From Echinometra lucunter (taxonomy: Eukaryota > Echinodermata > Echinoidea > Camarodonta > Echinometridae), in assembly GCA_029962745.1 (NCBI GenBank), contig CM057154.1, positions 1,024,955-1,088,954 of the forward strand: a stretch of DNA of 64,000 bases, given 5' to 3'. Of the stretch, positions 36,701 through 51,700 are shown piece by piece. The notes beneath the pieces were generated by a model. That model was given only the letters and a program-made list of their open reading frames with translations. It searched no databases and was not told the origin of the DNA. Positions within the stretch are counted from its first letter, which is position 1; the number at the start of each line of letters is the position of its first letter. The position numbers were made by a program, and so were the translations under genes.

Positions 36701-39700
36701 CCAGTAGGCAGTGGGTTAAGCCGAAAACTGAGTAAAATACTGAAAATTCTGATTTAAGTATAGAATTGAATATCGGCCCTTACCTCTGAAGGTTAGGTCT
36801 CCTCAGGTTGTCTACTACTGATGGTTGAGATGGAGCCGAACCTTGTGATATACTGGTCTGCTGCTGGTTATTAGAAGGCACTGACGAGGGTGGGCTGCGA
36901 TCAAGTACATAGCCTAAGGATTCCAGCTGACAGCCGGTCTGTAAAGTAAGAAGTCATGTAACAGGACATCATATACCAAAGCCTGAAACTGAAACACCTA
37001 CTTATGTTGTCCTTATGTATATCATTTTTATTAATTGAGATAGTTTACCATATTCAGGGTAGGCTGCTCTGCATGTAAGGAACTACTTCCTGATCTGCGC
37101 ATATTCTATACTGTTCCCCGCACATATCTATGTTCCTTTGTTTGATTTGAATGTTAACCCATTCGCGACAGGAATTTTTTAAAGCCTAATTTGATCAGCT
37201 TTTATTCTTCAAATTGGCAACACCAACATTTTTATTTTATTGCTACATTTTTCTTATAAAACATCATGTATCTGAAATAAATATAAATTGACTGAACATC
37301 TGATGAGAAGTCATAAAGTTGCCAATTTGCAGGAAAAAATGGTAAATTTAACATTTTCAACACATTGCCAATTTCAGGATTTTAATGCTTATTTTCCTTT
37401 AAAAAAAATTCAACATCAAACAACAAATATTGATGCAACGAAAATGGGCTCAGTAAGTGTAGAATTTTTTGCTCTTTCTGCTCATGTATTTGATATGATT
37501 TTTAGGGCTCTGCATCAAAAATTATTGGACCAAACCACATAATGTGGACTCTCTGTCAAGTCATGAATGGGTTAAAAAGTAAAACAGCACTTCTAGAGTA
37601 TGAACAGATATACCACAAGCACAAAGTGCATGTATAGGATGAAATCATTATTTAGTGCTGTTACTGGCACTTAATTCTCTGCCATGATGTCAACATACAA
37701 TTTCCTAAAGACCCAAGTGTGCCAAAAAAAACCCAACTGCTTATGAGGGGGGGGGGGGGGGCAGTTTAGATATATCATGCAATAGCTCTTTGCTTCACCC
37801 TCCTCAAAGTCTGCTGAGCACAGCAAAAATGTCTGTCAAGAAATGACTCAATAGTCTAGAATATGCAAATTTCTCAAGGAAATTTGCAAAATGATAAATG
37901 AAAAATCACTTTAGAACTAACTGATACCAAGAACCAAAGTTTCACACTACAACACCAATTTCTCTGGAAAAAAAATTGTTGGCTAGAAAATATGTTTATT
38001 CAGCTCTGATTATCCTCTGTAAACATGAGAGCAAAACAGAGGTCTAATAATTAAAAGGAAATCATTACATCACATTCTACTACTCAATCAAATTTGATAA
38101 ATATAAATCAGTATAACATAGGAATGACCTACCTGGTGCAATATAAGATCATCCAGTGGAAATGCTTTACTGCAGAACTCACAAGGTGCCATCACAACGT
38201 CTCCTTGGACACCTTCAACAGTAAAACAAAAACAAAGAGATAAAATGTATTTCCAAAGTTTTCATTTTTAGGGCTCATGTAAAGTAAAGACCTCTGAAAA
38301 GGGTTGGCAAGCTCAGATAGGAGCTGTTATTCTCAAATACCCAAACACTCTGGACTGATGTGCTAAATGGGATAAAAGAGGTTTACATAGAAATGTATAA
38401 ATGTAGCAATCTTGAAAGAGTTGAATTTGTTTTGTTTTCATTATTTTACTCTCTATTCATAATTTTATTCTCCTCCCCCTTCCTTCATTTTTTTCTATTC
38501 CTTTTTTTCTCCTACTTCTTCTCCTCTTTCTTTCTCCTCCCCTCCTTCTTCTTTTCTCCTTCTTTTCTGCTTCTTTCCTCCTGCATCTTCTCTTTCTACC
38601 CTTCTTCGCCCTCTTTATCTTCTTTTTCTTCTCGTTCTTCTTAATCATCTCCTCTTCCTCCCTTTTCTCCATCTTCTTTTTCTCTCTCTCTTTTTTTTTT
38701 TTGTTTTGGCTTTTTTTTTCGGGGTGAGTGGTTCACATTAAAATATCACATATTTGCTGTTGGGCTGATGGTAAAAAAGAAAATGCTAGCTCTACATACA
38801 GAAAAGTGAGAACAAATTTCCATGAAAAAAAATATGATAATACCACTACCACAGGTGCCGCGTCATGAGTGAACACTAAAAAAAGGTGTGTCGCTGGGAT
38901 TTTCCACTTCATATCTGAACAAGCTTTTAGTGTTAAGTTCTACCCAGCCTATAAAGCACTTACCATTCTCATTCAAAGATTCCCACAGTGATGACTGAGA
39001 TATCTGGCTGTTCAGTCGTCTCCTGGATGGAGAGCCTACATCTCTATCATTCTCCCACAGATCCAGCTCACTCTCATCAAAATCCCTATTCCCACGGTTA
39101 CTGGACTCGATGCCGTTACCGAGGAGGGCATCAAGGTTGTTAAAGGTATCTGGAGCTTGAAAGTTATCATCTTCGTTTGATATGCGGAGTGCTAGTAGCC
39201 GGTCAGCCTCCATCTGATCAGCTGCAAGTGTGTTGGATTGCTTGGTAGAATCTGAGATAAAATTTGGTCCATAAATAGACTGATGTGACAATTGCCTTAC
39301 GACCTTAACATAAACATGAACCAGTCGTGTATTCTATTCCTTAGAACAACCTTGCAAAACNNNNNNNNNNNNNNNNNNNNNNNNNNNNNNNNNNNNNNNN
39401 NNNNNNNNNNNNNNNNNNNNNNNNNNNNNNNNNNNNNNNNNNNNNNNNNNNNNNNNNNNNNNNNNNNNNNNNNNNNNNNNNNNNNNNNNNNNNNNNNNNN
39501 NNNNNNNNNNNNNNNNNNNNNNNNNNNNNNNNNNNNNNNNNNNNNNNNNNNNNNNNNNNNNNNNNNNNNNNNNNNNNNNNNNNNNNNNNNNNNNNNNNNN
39601 NNNNNNNNNNNNNNNNNNNNNNNNNNNNNNNNNNNNNNNNNNNNNNNNNNNNNNNNNNNNNNNNNNNNNNNNNNNNNNNNNNNNNNNNNNNNNNNNNNNN

Positions 39701-42700
39701 NNNNNNNNNNNNNNNNNNNNNNNNNNNNNNNNNNNNNNNNNNNNNNNNNNNNNNNNNNNNNNNNNNNNNNNNNNNNNNNNNNNNNNNNNNNNNNNNNNNN
39801 NNNNNNNNNNNNNNNNNNNNNNNNNNNNNNNNNNNNNNNNNNNNNNNNNNNNNNNNNNNNTGAAGAAGCACTAACTTTATGTTAAGTATGAATTTATCTT
39901 TCCTACATGTACATATAAACGCTAACTGACCTGTAGCACAAAAGTGCATTTCCAATATGAAAGACGTAATGAGCAACAAGTTTAATCTCTTACAAGAATG
40001 TCACTTTTTTCACAAATATATCTGTCTTCTTTAACCCCTTTTCATCTGAAATTTTCTGCACAGACTCAGGACCACCTTTCTAACTCTCATATTTCAGTCT
40101 ATTGCATTAGAACTTAAAAAGTTCTCTAATTATCTCAAACTTCTTGTTTTATTAAATATCAACCAACCAAAAATATCTCTTAAAAAGGTTGGAAACAAGG
40201 TAAGTAGTTCATAACAAATTATGCTCATTTCAAGAGCTAAACTCATTATACACTAAGTGCATGCTGTTTAGTAGTGAATGAAAAAAAATCGAATAGATAT
40301 TTACTTGGTTCTTTATTACTAGCTTTGAGTGGCAGCGTTGTCCCTCTGTAATGAGATCCCAACGTAAGTAGGATCATTGGCAAGATAATCATCAACATCA
40401 TTCTCCTTGACTCCACCAATCTTACCTGTTAAAACAGAAACAAATAACACAACAAAATTATATAGCATTACTAATACAATAGGGACTTTAGACTGTGTGG
40501 ACATGGACCTCGTTCACGTCTACTGGTCATGCATGCCAACATAATTGACTGCTCCTGTTGACTACAGATAGAATCCTTTTAGATTTCAGTTGATGATATG
40601 TGACAAGCTGTGACGAATGACGTCCCAAGGCATATATAATTATGTACAAGTGAGTATGGCGTTCTTGGCTTTAGGCGACAGAAAGATTGAGGTGGGCACG
40701 TTCTAATGACGGTAGTCAATGAGGGAGATGTGATGCACGTGCAGTGCCTTAAAATGACGTCATCACGTAGCAGTCTACAAGTCATATGCAAATCTAAAAG
40801 CCCTCATATCATCTGTTGTGGTTCTACAACATGCACTTCCTCAACAACTGCTACAAGGTAAATTTGATACGCTAACTAAACTCCAAGCTTCAACTTGGTC
40901 CAAACACCATACCAACCTCTCAGCTGGTACCTAAACCTACTCCAAACCTTACCTAAAAATTATTGCAATCTAAACTCTATATACCTCACATAAATAAAAT
41001 TGGAAAAATGTTGCAGGAGCAAAAAGTAATGTCACCATGTTTAGAGCCATACATGCATTGACTCCATTTAAATTGCAACTAGTAAGACTCTTCGGGACAA
41101 GAAGGAATAACGGTCATCATGAACAGAGATTGTCAGAACATGTACTACTTACAGTTTGTTTACACTGGCAGTTTATCATTAAGTGTACAATCACCTGAAA
41201 AAATTATATGGTGAGCTACATGTCGAAAGTATCAATACCCCCCCCCCCCCTTTACAGGTATCTGACTTAGTCACCAGTCCGAGAGAGTACATTAAAACTC
41301 CCAGTACCTTCCTATTATAGAAGCCATTTTGAATATAATTGGGTGACTGGAATTTCTACATACAGGGCAAATGTCTTTTGGTAATGGTGCACTTTAAGCT
41401 TCTAATTCTGTCATAATGTGATGCATGACTACAATTAATCATGTGATCAAGTTGCATTATTTTCCATGTAATTTGTAGTGAAGAACATTTTTCAAAAGGT
41501 TAACTGTATGTCAAACTCACCTGGACGATTACTATTTTTATTCTTTGAAGATCTGCTGTGCTGGCTCTTCTGACACATCGCCTGCTTGACCCAATGACCT
41601 CTTGACCTTGGATGACTGTCTGTTCTTTCCTTCATCATCAACTTCATCAAAGCCTGACAAAAAATATAATGAATGAATAACCTTTCAACTCTTCACCTGC
41701 TTTTGTCTACAATGGATCACACAATGGTCCGCCAGAGTCATCTCTTCTCACAGTACAAATCAAAACGGACAACTATTCAGTCTCGTTATCCGGCCATGTC
41801 GGTGCCCAGCAACCAATATGGATAAGTGATTTGGCAAGGTAAAGGGAGACCTAGACATGTGTGTAGGTTTCAAGTAGGTCCTCTGCAAATATAGCACCTA
41901 TGACACACAGAGTCAAATAAAGTTCTGCCAAGAATCTTCCAAGCTTCAAGGAACCAGTACGACTCCTAAGAAGAAGTAGAGGAGGAAGTACAAAGCTTTG
42001 AAACTTACTATGCAGGAAGTAGTTTTTTTGTCCATGTTTTAGGCTATATGCAGGAAACAACAGCTATTAAATGTGTGTACATTGCAGGAGTGTACATGGG
42101 GGCACATTGTTAGATGCACTAGATATCATGCTTTGATGCTCATAGCACTTAGACATTATTACCCAAACCATATACATTGGTAACCTGCAGTCTGGAGACA
42201 TATCCACTAGATGACGACAACTCTACCTACTGATGAGTAGATCAAATAGATTAGATTGTTACCTCCCCTCCCCTCCCCCCGAAAAATATGATCAAGTGTG
42301 ATCAACTGCTTGGAATTCTAAGATTTAATATCTTGTACCTAATTGATCGAACAAATTCCTATGCACATCCTCCTGTCTTCTCCTGGCACTTCTGTTCTTG
42401 GGAGGGGGTGACGATGATGACCCTCCTGTGCTCCTGGTTCTCCCTATGGATCTGGAGACCAATGTAGGGCTAGGCGGAGCTTCAAAGGCATCCTGCAGGG
42501 CTGACTCAACCTCTTGTTGGACCTTTGTGGGTCTGCTCTCCCTCAGTGAAACTAGGAAGGAATAGAGGATAAAAGGGTTTGGAAAGTCAACTAGATGGTA
42601 TATATTACACTATTATGTATTTGGCGTCACCAACGCCTAGGGAAGAGAAAAAGCGAAATTAATCACTATGACCACTTGGGTCTCTCCTCCTGATATAACT

Positions 42701-45700
42701 AATCAGGATGTGCAGGTATACCACTACACAGGGTTTCCCTCTACTCTTCTTTGTACAGTGCAGTGGGTTCTTCATGTGCTCCATTAACATCCTATTGAGG
42801 GACTGGGTGTTTCTACTGAAACAGAGCCTATGTCTATGAAACAGGAGAGAGGCACCTTAAACACATAACATAATGCAGGCTCAGCACCTGCCAGGGTGGA
42901 ATCGAACCCATGAGTAATTGTGCAGTGCGAATTCAAGAACCAGAGAATATGCTTTGGGGAAGCTCAGCAAGAAAATTAATCACACAAAAATAATAGCATT
43001 TACAGTACTGAAGAACACCTACCTGATGAAATCAATCGGGCATTGCAAATTCAAGCCATCAGCTACATACAAAGTTCATGTTGTGAACTTACCTGATGAT
43101 GAGGTAGGAACTCACAGGGCAGGAGATCTCCACAGAATTCACACGGTAACATGACAGAGCCCTCATCAGACGAACCAGCGTGGTTATAAAGAATCGGCTC
43201 TGGACTGATCAACCTAAATAGAAGTCAGAAGAGAAGAGAGAAATAAAACCAACATACAATGGATTTCAAGTACCGTGCACTCCGATTTTCATTTCTGGTT
43301 ATAAGGGATATCAGGTGTGAGCTACATTATGTTATGCATTTAGGTCAACACTGTCTTACTCGCAAGTAGGTACAGGGTGTATGGAAAATAATGAGTAAAC
43401 CTACATTTATTTTGAGGCATTATGATATCACAGGGCTTTTGAAGCCTCAACAGAACCATTTCTTAACAGACTCCTTCCCCCAACAATGAAAAAAAATTGC
43501 TTCACCTAAACCCAAAATATTAATTACAAATTTTCAAATAAAGTACATTTACCCCAGACCTCAAAAGTTGTTGGTTTTATTAAGAATAAAAAGAGAAGTG
43601 AATGTTTCAAAAGGATGTTATTTAGTTTGTATAAAGACGAACAATATATTGCTGGTTGAAAAAGCAACTCTCATTTCACCATTGAAAATGGACTTTGTGC
43701 CACTACTCTCTGATTTTGATTAGTTTACTTTTCATTGTGTCATTGTTGACCTGATGACCTCTTTTTTTCTTTTGAAACGGGTACTTAAACTATATATATT
43801 TACATATATGTGTATGTATGTATATATCATCTATGTAAAATATATTGTATCATTCTTTGAATACGTTTGTAAAATAAAACATCATAGAAACATCTAAAAA
43901 AAAGGAGAATTGGGCCGGTATTCAATTCAATGCACTGATTGAGTAAGTAAATTATTTAGCATTTTACGAAGTAACAGCCTTAACTCGTATTCAGATCACT
44001 TTTAAGTATTTTACTTTTGCAATTTGACTTTGCGGCAAAATACTAGTGACATCATAAAGTCCATCCAAAAACATGTGCATAACTTCCCATTGTATGCGCA
44101 ACTATAAAACTTACCCGTATGCAGCATATCATGATGATGGTGTGTACGTATGAAAAACTACCCGCCAGCCAGCCAGACTGAACATTTCAAAGTAATTTAT
44201 TTCAATCTGTTAGGTGGCTGCCTTAGATTTAGAGTAAAATACTTGGCCAAAAACTTCAAATGAATACTGAAGTCGCTGAGTAGCTTACATAACCCACTGA
44301 CTACTGAATTCTTACAATCCCCAAAGGTTTTGTACAGGGGCCACCCATTCCAGTAGGCAGTGGGTTAAGCCGAAAACTGAGGTAAAATACTTAAAATTCT
44401 GATTTAAGTATATGAATAATTGAATATCGGCCCTTACCTCTGAAGGTTAGGTCTCCTCAGGTTGTCTACTACTGGTGGTTGAGATGGAGCCGAGCCTTGT
44501 GATATACTGGTCTGCTGCTGGGTATTAGAAGGCACTGACGAGGGTGGGCTGCGATCAAGTACATAGCCTAAAGATTCCAGCTGACAGCCGGTCTGAAAAG
44601 TAAGAAGTTCATGTAACAGGAAATCATATACCAAAGCCTGAAACTGAAACAACCTACTTATGTTGTCCTTAGTATATCATTTTTATTAATTGAGATAGTT
44701 ATCATATTCAGGGTATGCTGCTCTGCATGTAAGGAACTACTTCCTGATCTGTTGCATATTCTATACTATTCCCCACACATATCTATGTTCCTTTGTTTGA
44801 TTTGAATGTTAAAAAGTTAAACAGCACTTTTAGAGTATGAACAGATACTGGTATACCACATGCACAAAGTGCATTTACAGGACAAAATCATTATTTAGTG
44901 CTGTTACTGGCACTTAATTCTCTGCCATGATGTCAACATACAATTTCCTAAAGACCCAACTGTGCCCCCAAAAAATGCTTATGAGGGGGGGGGGGGGGTA
45001 GTTTAGATTTATCATGCAATAGCCCTTTGCTTCACCCTCCTCAAAGTCTGCTGAGCACAGCAAAAATGTCTGTCAAGAAATGACTCAATACTCTAGAATA
45101 TGCAAATTTCTCAAGGAAATTTGCAAAATGATAAATGAAAAATCACTTTAGAACCAAGTGATACCAAGAACCAAAGTTTCACACTACAACACCAATTTCG
45201 TTGAAAAAAAAATTGTTGGCTAGAAAATATGTTTATTCAGCTCTGATTACCCTCTGTAAACATGAGTGCAAAACAGAGGTCTAATAATTAAAAGGAAATC
45301 ATTACATCACATTCTACTACTCAATCAAATTTGATAAATATAAATCAGTATAACAAAGGAATGACCTACCTGGTGCAATATAGATCATCCAGTGGAAATG
45401 CTTTACTGCAGAACTCACAAGGTGCCATCACAACGTCTCCTTGGACACCTTCAACAGTGAAACAAAAACAAAGAGATAAAATGTATTTCCAAAGTTTCAT
45501 TTTTAGGGCTCATGTAAAGTAAAGACCTCTGAAAAGGGTTGGCAAGCTCAGATAGGAGCTGTTATTCTCAAATACCCAAACACTCTGGACTGATGTGCTA
45601 ATGGATAAAAGAGGTTTACATAGAAATGTAATAAATGGAGCAATCTTGAAAGAGTTGAATTTGTTTGTTTTCATTATTTTACTCTCTATTCATAATTTTA

Positions 45701-48700
45701 TTCTCCTCCCCCTTCCTTCATTTGTTTCTATTCCTTTTTTTTCTCCTCACTTCTTCTCCTCTTTCTTTCTCCTCCCCTCCTTCTTCTTTTCTCCTTCTTT
45801 TCTGCTTCTTTCCTCCTGCATCTTCTCTTTCTACCCTTCTTCGCCCTCTTTATCTTCTTTTTCTTCTCGTTCTTCTTAATCATCTCCTCTTCCTCCCTTT
45901 TCTCCATCTTCTTTTTCTCTCTCTCTTTTTTTTTTTTTTGTTTTGGCTTTTTTTTTGGGGGTGAGTGGTTCACATTAAAATATCACATATTTGCTGTTGG
46001 GCTGATGGTAAAAAAGAAAATGCTAGCTCTACATACAGAAAAGTGAGAACAAATTTCCATGAAAAAAAATATGATAATACCACTACCACAGGTGCCGCGT
46101 CATGAGTGAACACTAAAAAGGTGTGTCGCTGGGATTTTCCACTCATATCTGAACAAGCTTTTAGTGTTAAGTTCTGCCCAGCCTATAAAGCACTTACCAT
46201 TCTCATTCAAAGATTCCCACAGTGATGACTGAGATATCTGGCTGTTCAGTCGTCTCCTGGATGGAGAGCCTACATCTCTATCATTCTCCCACAGATCCAG
46301 CTCACTCTCACCAAAAACCCTATTCCCACGGTTACTGGACTCGATGCCGTTACCGAGGAGGGCATCAAGGTTGTTAAAGGTATCTGGAGCTTGAAAGTTA
46401 TCATCTTCGTTTGATATGCGGAGTGCTAGTAGCCGGTCAGCCTCCATCTGATCAGCTGCAAGTGTGTGGATTGCTTGGTAGAATCTGAGATAAAATTTGG
46501 TCCATAAATAGACTGATGTGACAATTGCCTTACGACCTTAACATAAACATGAACCAGTCGTGTATTCTATTCCTTAGAACAACCTTGCAAAACAAGCAAG
46601 AGGAGGATGAGGAAGGAGGAGGGAGGAGGAGGAAGGAGGAGGAAGGAGGAGGAGGGAGGAGGAAGAAGGAGAGGGAAGGAGGAGGAAGGAGGAGGAAGAG
46701 GAGGAGAGGAAGGAGGAGGAGGAGGAGGAGGAAGGAGAGGAAGGAGGAGGAAGGAGGAGGAGGAGGAAGGAGAGGAAGGAGGAGGAGAAGGAGGAGGAGG
46801 AAGGAGGAAGGAGGAAGGAGGAAGGAGGAGGAGGAAGGAGGAAGGAGGAGGAGGAAGGAGGAGGAAGGAGGAGGAAGGAGGAGGAAGGAGGAGGAGAAAG
46901 AGGAGGAAGGAGGAGGAAGGAGGAGGAAGGAGGAGGAGGAAGGAGGAGGAAGGAGGAGGAAGGAGGAGGAAGGAGGGAGGAGGAAGGAGGAAGGAGGAGG
47001 AGGAGGAAGGAGGAGGAAGGAGGAGGAAGGAGGAGGAAGGAGGAGGAAGAAGAGGAGGAAGGAGGAGGAGGAAGGAGGAGGAAGGAGGAGGAGGAAGGAG
47101 GAGGAGGAAGGAGGAAGGAGGAGGAGGAAGGAGGAAGGAGGAGGAGGAGGAAGGAGGAGGAGGAAGGAGGAGGAAGGAGGAGGAAGGAGGAGGAGGAAGG
47201 AGGAAGGAGGAGAAGGAGGAGGAGGAAGGAGGAGGAAGGAGGAGGAAGGAGGAGGAAGGAGGAGGAGGAAGGAGGAGGAAGGAGGAGGAAGGAGGAGGAG
47301 GAAGGAGGAGGAAGGAGGAGGAGGAAGGAGGAGGAAGAGGGAGGAGGAGGAGGGAGGAGGTTGAGGAGGAGGGCAAGGAGGAGGAGGGAGGGAGGGAGAA
47401 GGAGGAGGAGGGAGGGAGGGAGAGAAGGAGGAGGAGGAGGAAATTTACATCCGTATAGCACTTAATACTCTGTTTCTAAGGCCCTCATCTCACTAGAAAG
47501 GCGATCATAGCGACCATGGCGATCCATGACAATCTGTAAAAATTTTGCAAAGCATGGCAGAATCGTTCTCCAACTCCAATTTTTACCTGCTTGCACTGCT
47601 GTTGTGATGACGTAACAATACTAGCCAGGATGCGTGAATGAGATGCGCAGAAACATAAATGTGGAAAATCGTCTTGGGAACGGGCCTGAAAGCACAGGTG
47701 ATAGGAGCCGCTTTCAATGTACTTGAAGTACGCTTTAGGCGTTGCTGATACGTTAGAGCTACAGGCATGCCGTTTTTAATGTGCTCTTAAGACGATTGTG
47801 GCGCTCTTGGCGACCTCGGCGCTCTCGCTTCGGAAACTTCGAACGTGTTCAAAACTTGGTGGCGACCATTGGCGCATCAGAGAAGCTCAGGATACGACTG
47901 AGAAGAATTTGTCTCATCATGCCAATAGTCAGGAAAAAAATGTTTTAAAACAATGCAGGTATTTGTTCCTTTCCACATAAATCATCTACACCAGTTTGCT
48001 TGATGCAAGAAATATTTGACCTGTGGGTATTCTGGCAGAAAAGACATATTATGCAAGACCAACAAACATTTTCTTCCTAAAATTGGAACGAAACAAGTAC
48101 TGTGAAGTTTGTTCTGGTGGATGAATCTAAGGCAAATAAATAGAACTGATGCACATCAAAGAATAAACAGTAAAGCCAAAAATTCATATTCCACTTGATT
48201 TTATCAGTGGTACAGAAGGATTAGAATTTGAATGCTCTTTTGAGCATCTCATTGGGTTAAAGCTCTCACCTTTCTTCTTGCTTGCGACTGGCTTTCTTTG
48301 GTTAGTATTCTTGTAGATATTCTGAACTCTATCCTGGTTCTTCCTCTGCCTCCTGTTGCGCCCACCAGCACCAGCTTCCTGTGAGCTGGCTGCATTATCC
48401 TTGCTTCCTCCATAGAACTGTGATCTGCTCAAGTTAACATTCCTTACTGCTGGCCTTGCTGAAGGTTCATCAGTCAGCAGATCACTTGGGTCAACATATT
48501 CCGGGAAAGCAAAGCGATTTGTTACGGCATGGTACGTAGTTTCATCGAAATCGTCAAGATCGTCAAATATGTCCCCGACAGTTGAAGGCTGACTAGGGTT
48601 GGCAGGTTTCTGCTCGGGAAACGCACAGTCTGTGATGTTATGCTGGTCCAGGTCGCGTTTCTGGATGTACCGTTGGCATTTTGGACAACATTCAGTGCGG

Positions 48701-51700
48701 CTACCGCAGTAGTTAAGATGCTCTGCCATGTCAATGAAGGGAAGTTCTAGCTCACAGTATTCACAATGCTTGATTCTCTGGGCACAGTCATTTTTCTGCC
48801 ATGAAATTCACCATTGGAAAGAAACCGAAGTTAAATATGGTTATACAGATGGAAGTAAGAAATCCAAATACTTATAGACTTATTATTACATGAATTCATC
48901 TTCCTTATGTGCATAATCAATATTTCTTTTCCAATTGCTACTCCATCTTCAGCCAGACTTTGAAAATGTATTTATCAATTTCTGAAATTAAATCCTTTCA
49001 TTTCTCTTTTTTTGTTTCTAATTTCATACATGTATCTTCCCCATTCACATTTACATGTATATATGTTGCCTTTTGATATGAACACACATTTCTGCCATGT
49101 GTCCTCTATATCGAACAACTTTCACTTCTTAATGTGAAGCATTACCTCATGTTCTTCCACTTTACTTTTCTCAACTGTTTGTCCACACTTGCAGGTGACC
49201 TGGAATACAAGAAAGAGAGAGAGAGAAAGAGAGAGAAAAAAAAAAAACATCTTAAAGGGGGTACCCAATGCTGAAACAATGTTAGTTCATTTAAAAGAGT
49301 ATGATTTTATTAGCAGAAAATCATCTGCATAAAGTTTTTTTAAAAGTCGTGTTGCCAAGGAAACCCCCAAATGTGGTAAGATTTCAGGATATTTTTGACC
49401 CCTCAGCTGTGACCCAGTTTCAACTGGGTACCCACTTTGACGTCAAAATGACGTCAAAGTGGGTACCTTGTCGCGCACTTCTAGCAAAATGCGCGCAAGG
49501 TATAATACATATTTTACAGTCTAGCGCGCAGCACAACTGCAATGCGCGCAGCTGGGTACCCAATTTTACGTCATACATGTACCTCATACTCAAATTTTTT
49601 GGTCAACTCTTTTGTTTTCATGAGAAAATTAGCCAAAATGCATTGATTTCGATTGAAAATCATCAAATTTTTAATGTTATTCTTCTTAGAATTCTATCCT
49701 CGATCATACTGTATATCCAAAAAAAATTTACCATTGTGTAATCACTTTAAATCCCTCTTTTGGGCCAAGATGAAATGGACAACTGTATACACATGTGTAC
49801 ATGACAAACCAATTAGCTTATTTTTTCCCAGAGCAAGATCAAAAATATCATTGATCGTTCTTCACTTCTTCTAAACTAAAAAATATCAGAAATGAGAATA
49901 TAAATAGTTCATTCTGAATCTTAAAGTCCAGACCAAAAATTGAGATAATTATTTTGCACTTGACTATGTGGTGCCAATTCAAAGATCTTCCTATCCAAAC
50001 TCCTGTCAATTTTCTAAACACAAATATGACTTCAACAGAAATCAACTCATTACACAGAAAATCCTTGCCTTCTGATTACAAGATGCATGTTGTAACTAAA
50101 CAGCATAGTAGATCTTAACAATAACTAGCAGAACACTATCAGAAACGAAAAATAAAACTCAATTTTGTGTGTGGGTATTTCATTTTCAGGGACACAAGTT
50201 TACACAGCACTCACTGGTTTGTGGTATTCCTCAAAGTGTTCTTCCATCTCAGATCTAGGTACAGGTTCGTGGCAGTCTGGACACAGGGTGATGTTCCTGC
50301 GACAGTGAACCTCATGCATGATGAAGTTACCCTCTGCAATATCCCGCTTGCTGTAAGATATTAAGAAAGGCATGTTTATTGCAGGTCTATTGCAAAAGTT
50401 TTTCTTCATAAGCTGATTGTTCATTTGTCGATATATACATCATGGAAGCACTTAGAAACAATTTGTACTTACAGGGTTATATAAATGTTATTATTTATCA
50501 TTATATCATCATCATTATTACTGGTATTATCATTATAGGTTTCACTGAAGTTAACGCCCTGAACCATTCACTTATGAGTGCTTCACTCACTCTACATGGA
50601 CCAACAAGTCAGTTTTGTATGGTCAGAACTTTGCAAGTTATCTTTACAGCAGGTATATAAATTTGATTGTTTTTAGTTTGATGTTTATCTATTTCAATAC
50701 ATCATTATATGTTTGAAATCTTTCGAAATTTATGGTGACCGCGTATTGGGCGTAAAAAATTTACACAGAAGCTTAGTATTTGAAATATACTGCACTGTAT
50801 ACTGGCATGGAACCCCATATAATTAGAGGAAAATATCTATTAGTGATTGGTCCTTTTAAAAATTGATCAGCAAATGGGCAAATGCATCCACACACACACA
50901 TCTTCACTTGGCTTTACTCCCAAGGACAGCTATTGTTCCTCCATTGTTCTGTCCTTGGAAGGCTGACGGAATAAGGCTCAAATCTATTGTTTGACATTCG
51001 AGGACTATTGTCTGACATCCGAGGACCATTGTTCTCACTTTTCAGGAACTTTTTTTTTGTTCACTGTCCTTGCTAAAATAGCTATACAAGAGCACCCTCA
51101 CACATGCACACGCGCGCACACACCCACACCCACACACAACAAAAACAAAAACCCAAACAAAACAAAACAGAACTAACAAAACATACATGTAATAACAACA
51201 AAAACCCATGTGAGAAGCATGAGGCCAGGGGGGAGGAGGAGGATGTCTGGAATAGCTAAGGAAACACGATCTTGCACAAAATGTGCAGGTGTCTAAAAGG
51301 GCATTGCGAAACTTCCCATTAAATTAAACAAAGAGGGCAAGTGATTTAGCCATACACACGTACATTTGGCAATGAAATGAGTGGGAATCCCCTGTAATAC
51401 CTTAGTCTACAAAACAGACTCTACATAGGAATGTTGTATTTGAAACAAGCTTTACGACAGGCATTAATGGTCTGTCATACATGTACATGAAGGATCATGT
51501 GTTGTATTCAAATAATTCATCATTACCGACATAAAGTACACAAAAATACTGAGTTAAATAGAAAAGGAGTAACCAAGATTGAAAAATCCCCATATGCATC
51601 AGTTTACATCAATGGAATAAAGAGTACCAGGTGTCCACAAAGTGTAACCATCAATCAATATTTGCTTTGTATACTACAGCTTTTATGTCATTATTCTGTA

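Larger units (their letters stand above)
27527..39360. repeat. Haplotype 1 of the TRAFD1 exon 5-11 region
   Basis: Collinear with 39861-46600. It is ~5 kb longer because it carries four insertions (29375-30523, 33883-35655, 36396-36573, 37158-37571) and a 1,863-bp segment (31433-33295) missing from the other copy. Substitutions are common in introns. It ends at the 500-N gap, precisely where the other copy enters a long AGG microsatellite. Confidence 0.9.

Noticed and set aside
46567..47461. Open frames of about 270-295 codons on both strands
   Set aside because: Composition artefacts of the AGG/AAGG microsatellite; only Glu/Gly/Arg/Lys or Pro/Ser/Leu repeats, no domain, open in several frames at once.
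48184..48269. Extension of TRAFD1 exon 4 to the stop at 48184
   Set aside because: A strong donor (AAG-GTGAGAG) precedes it and the phase joins exactly to exon 5.
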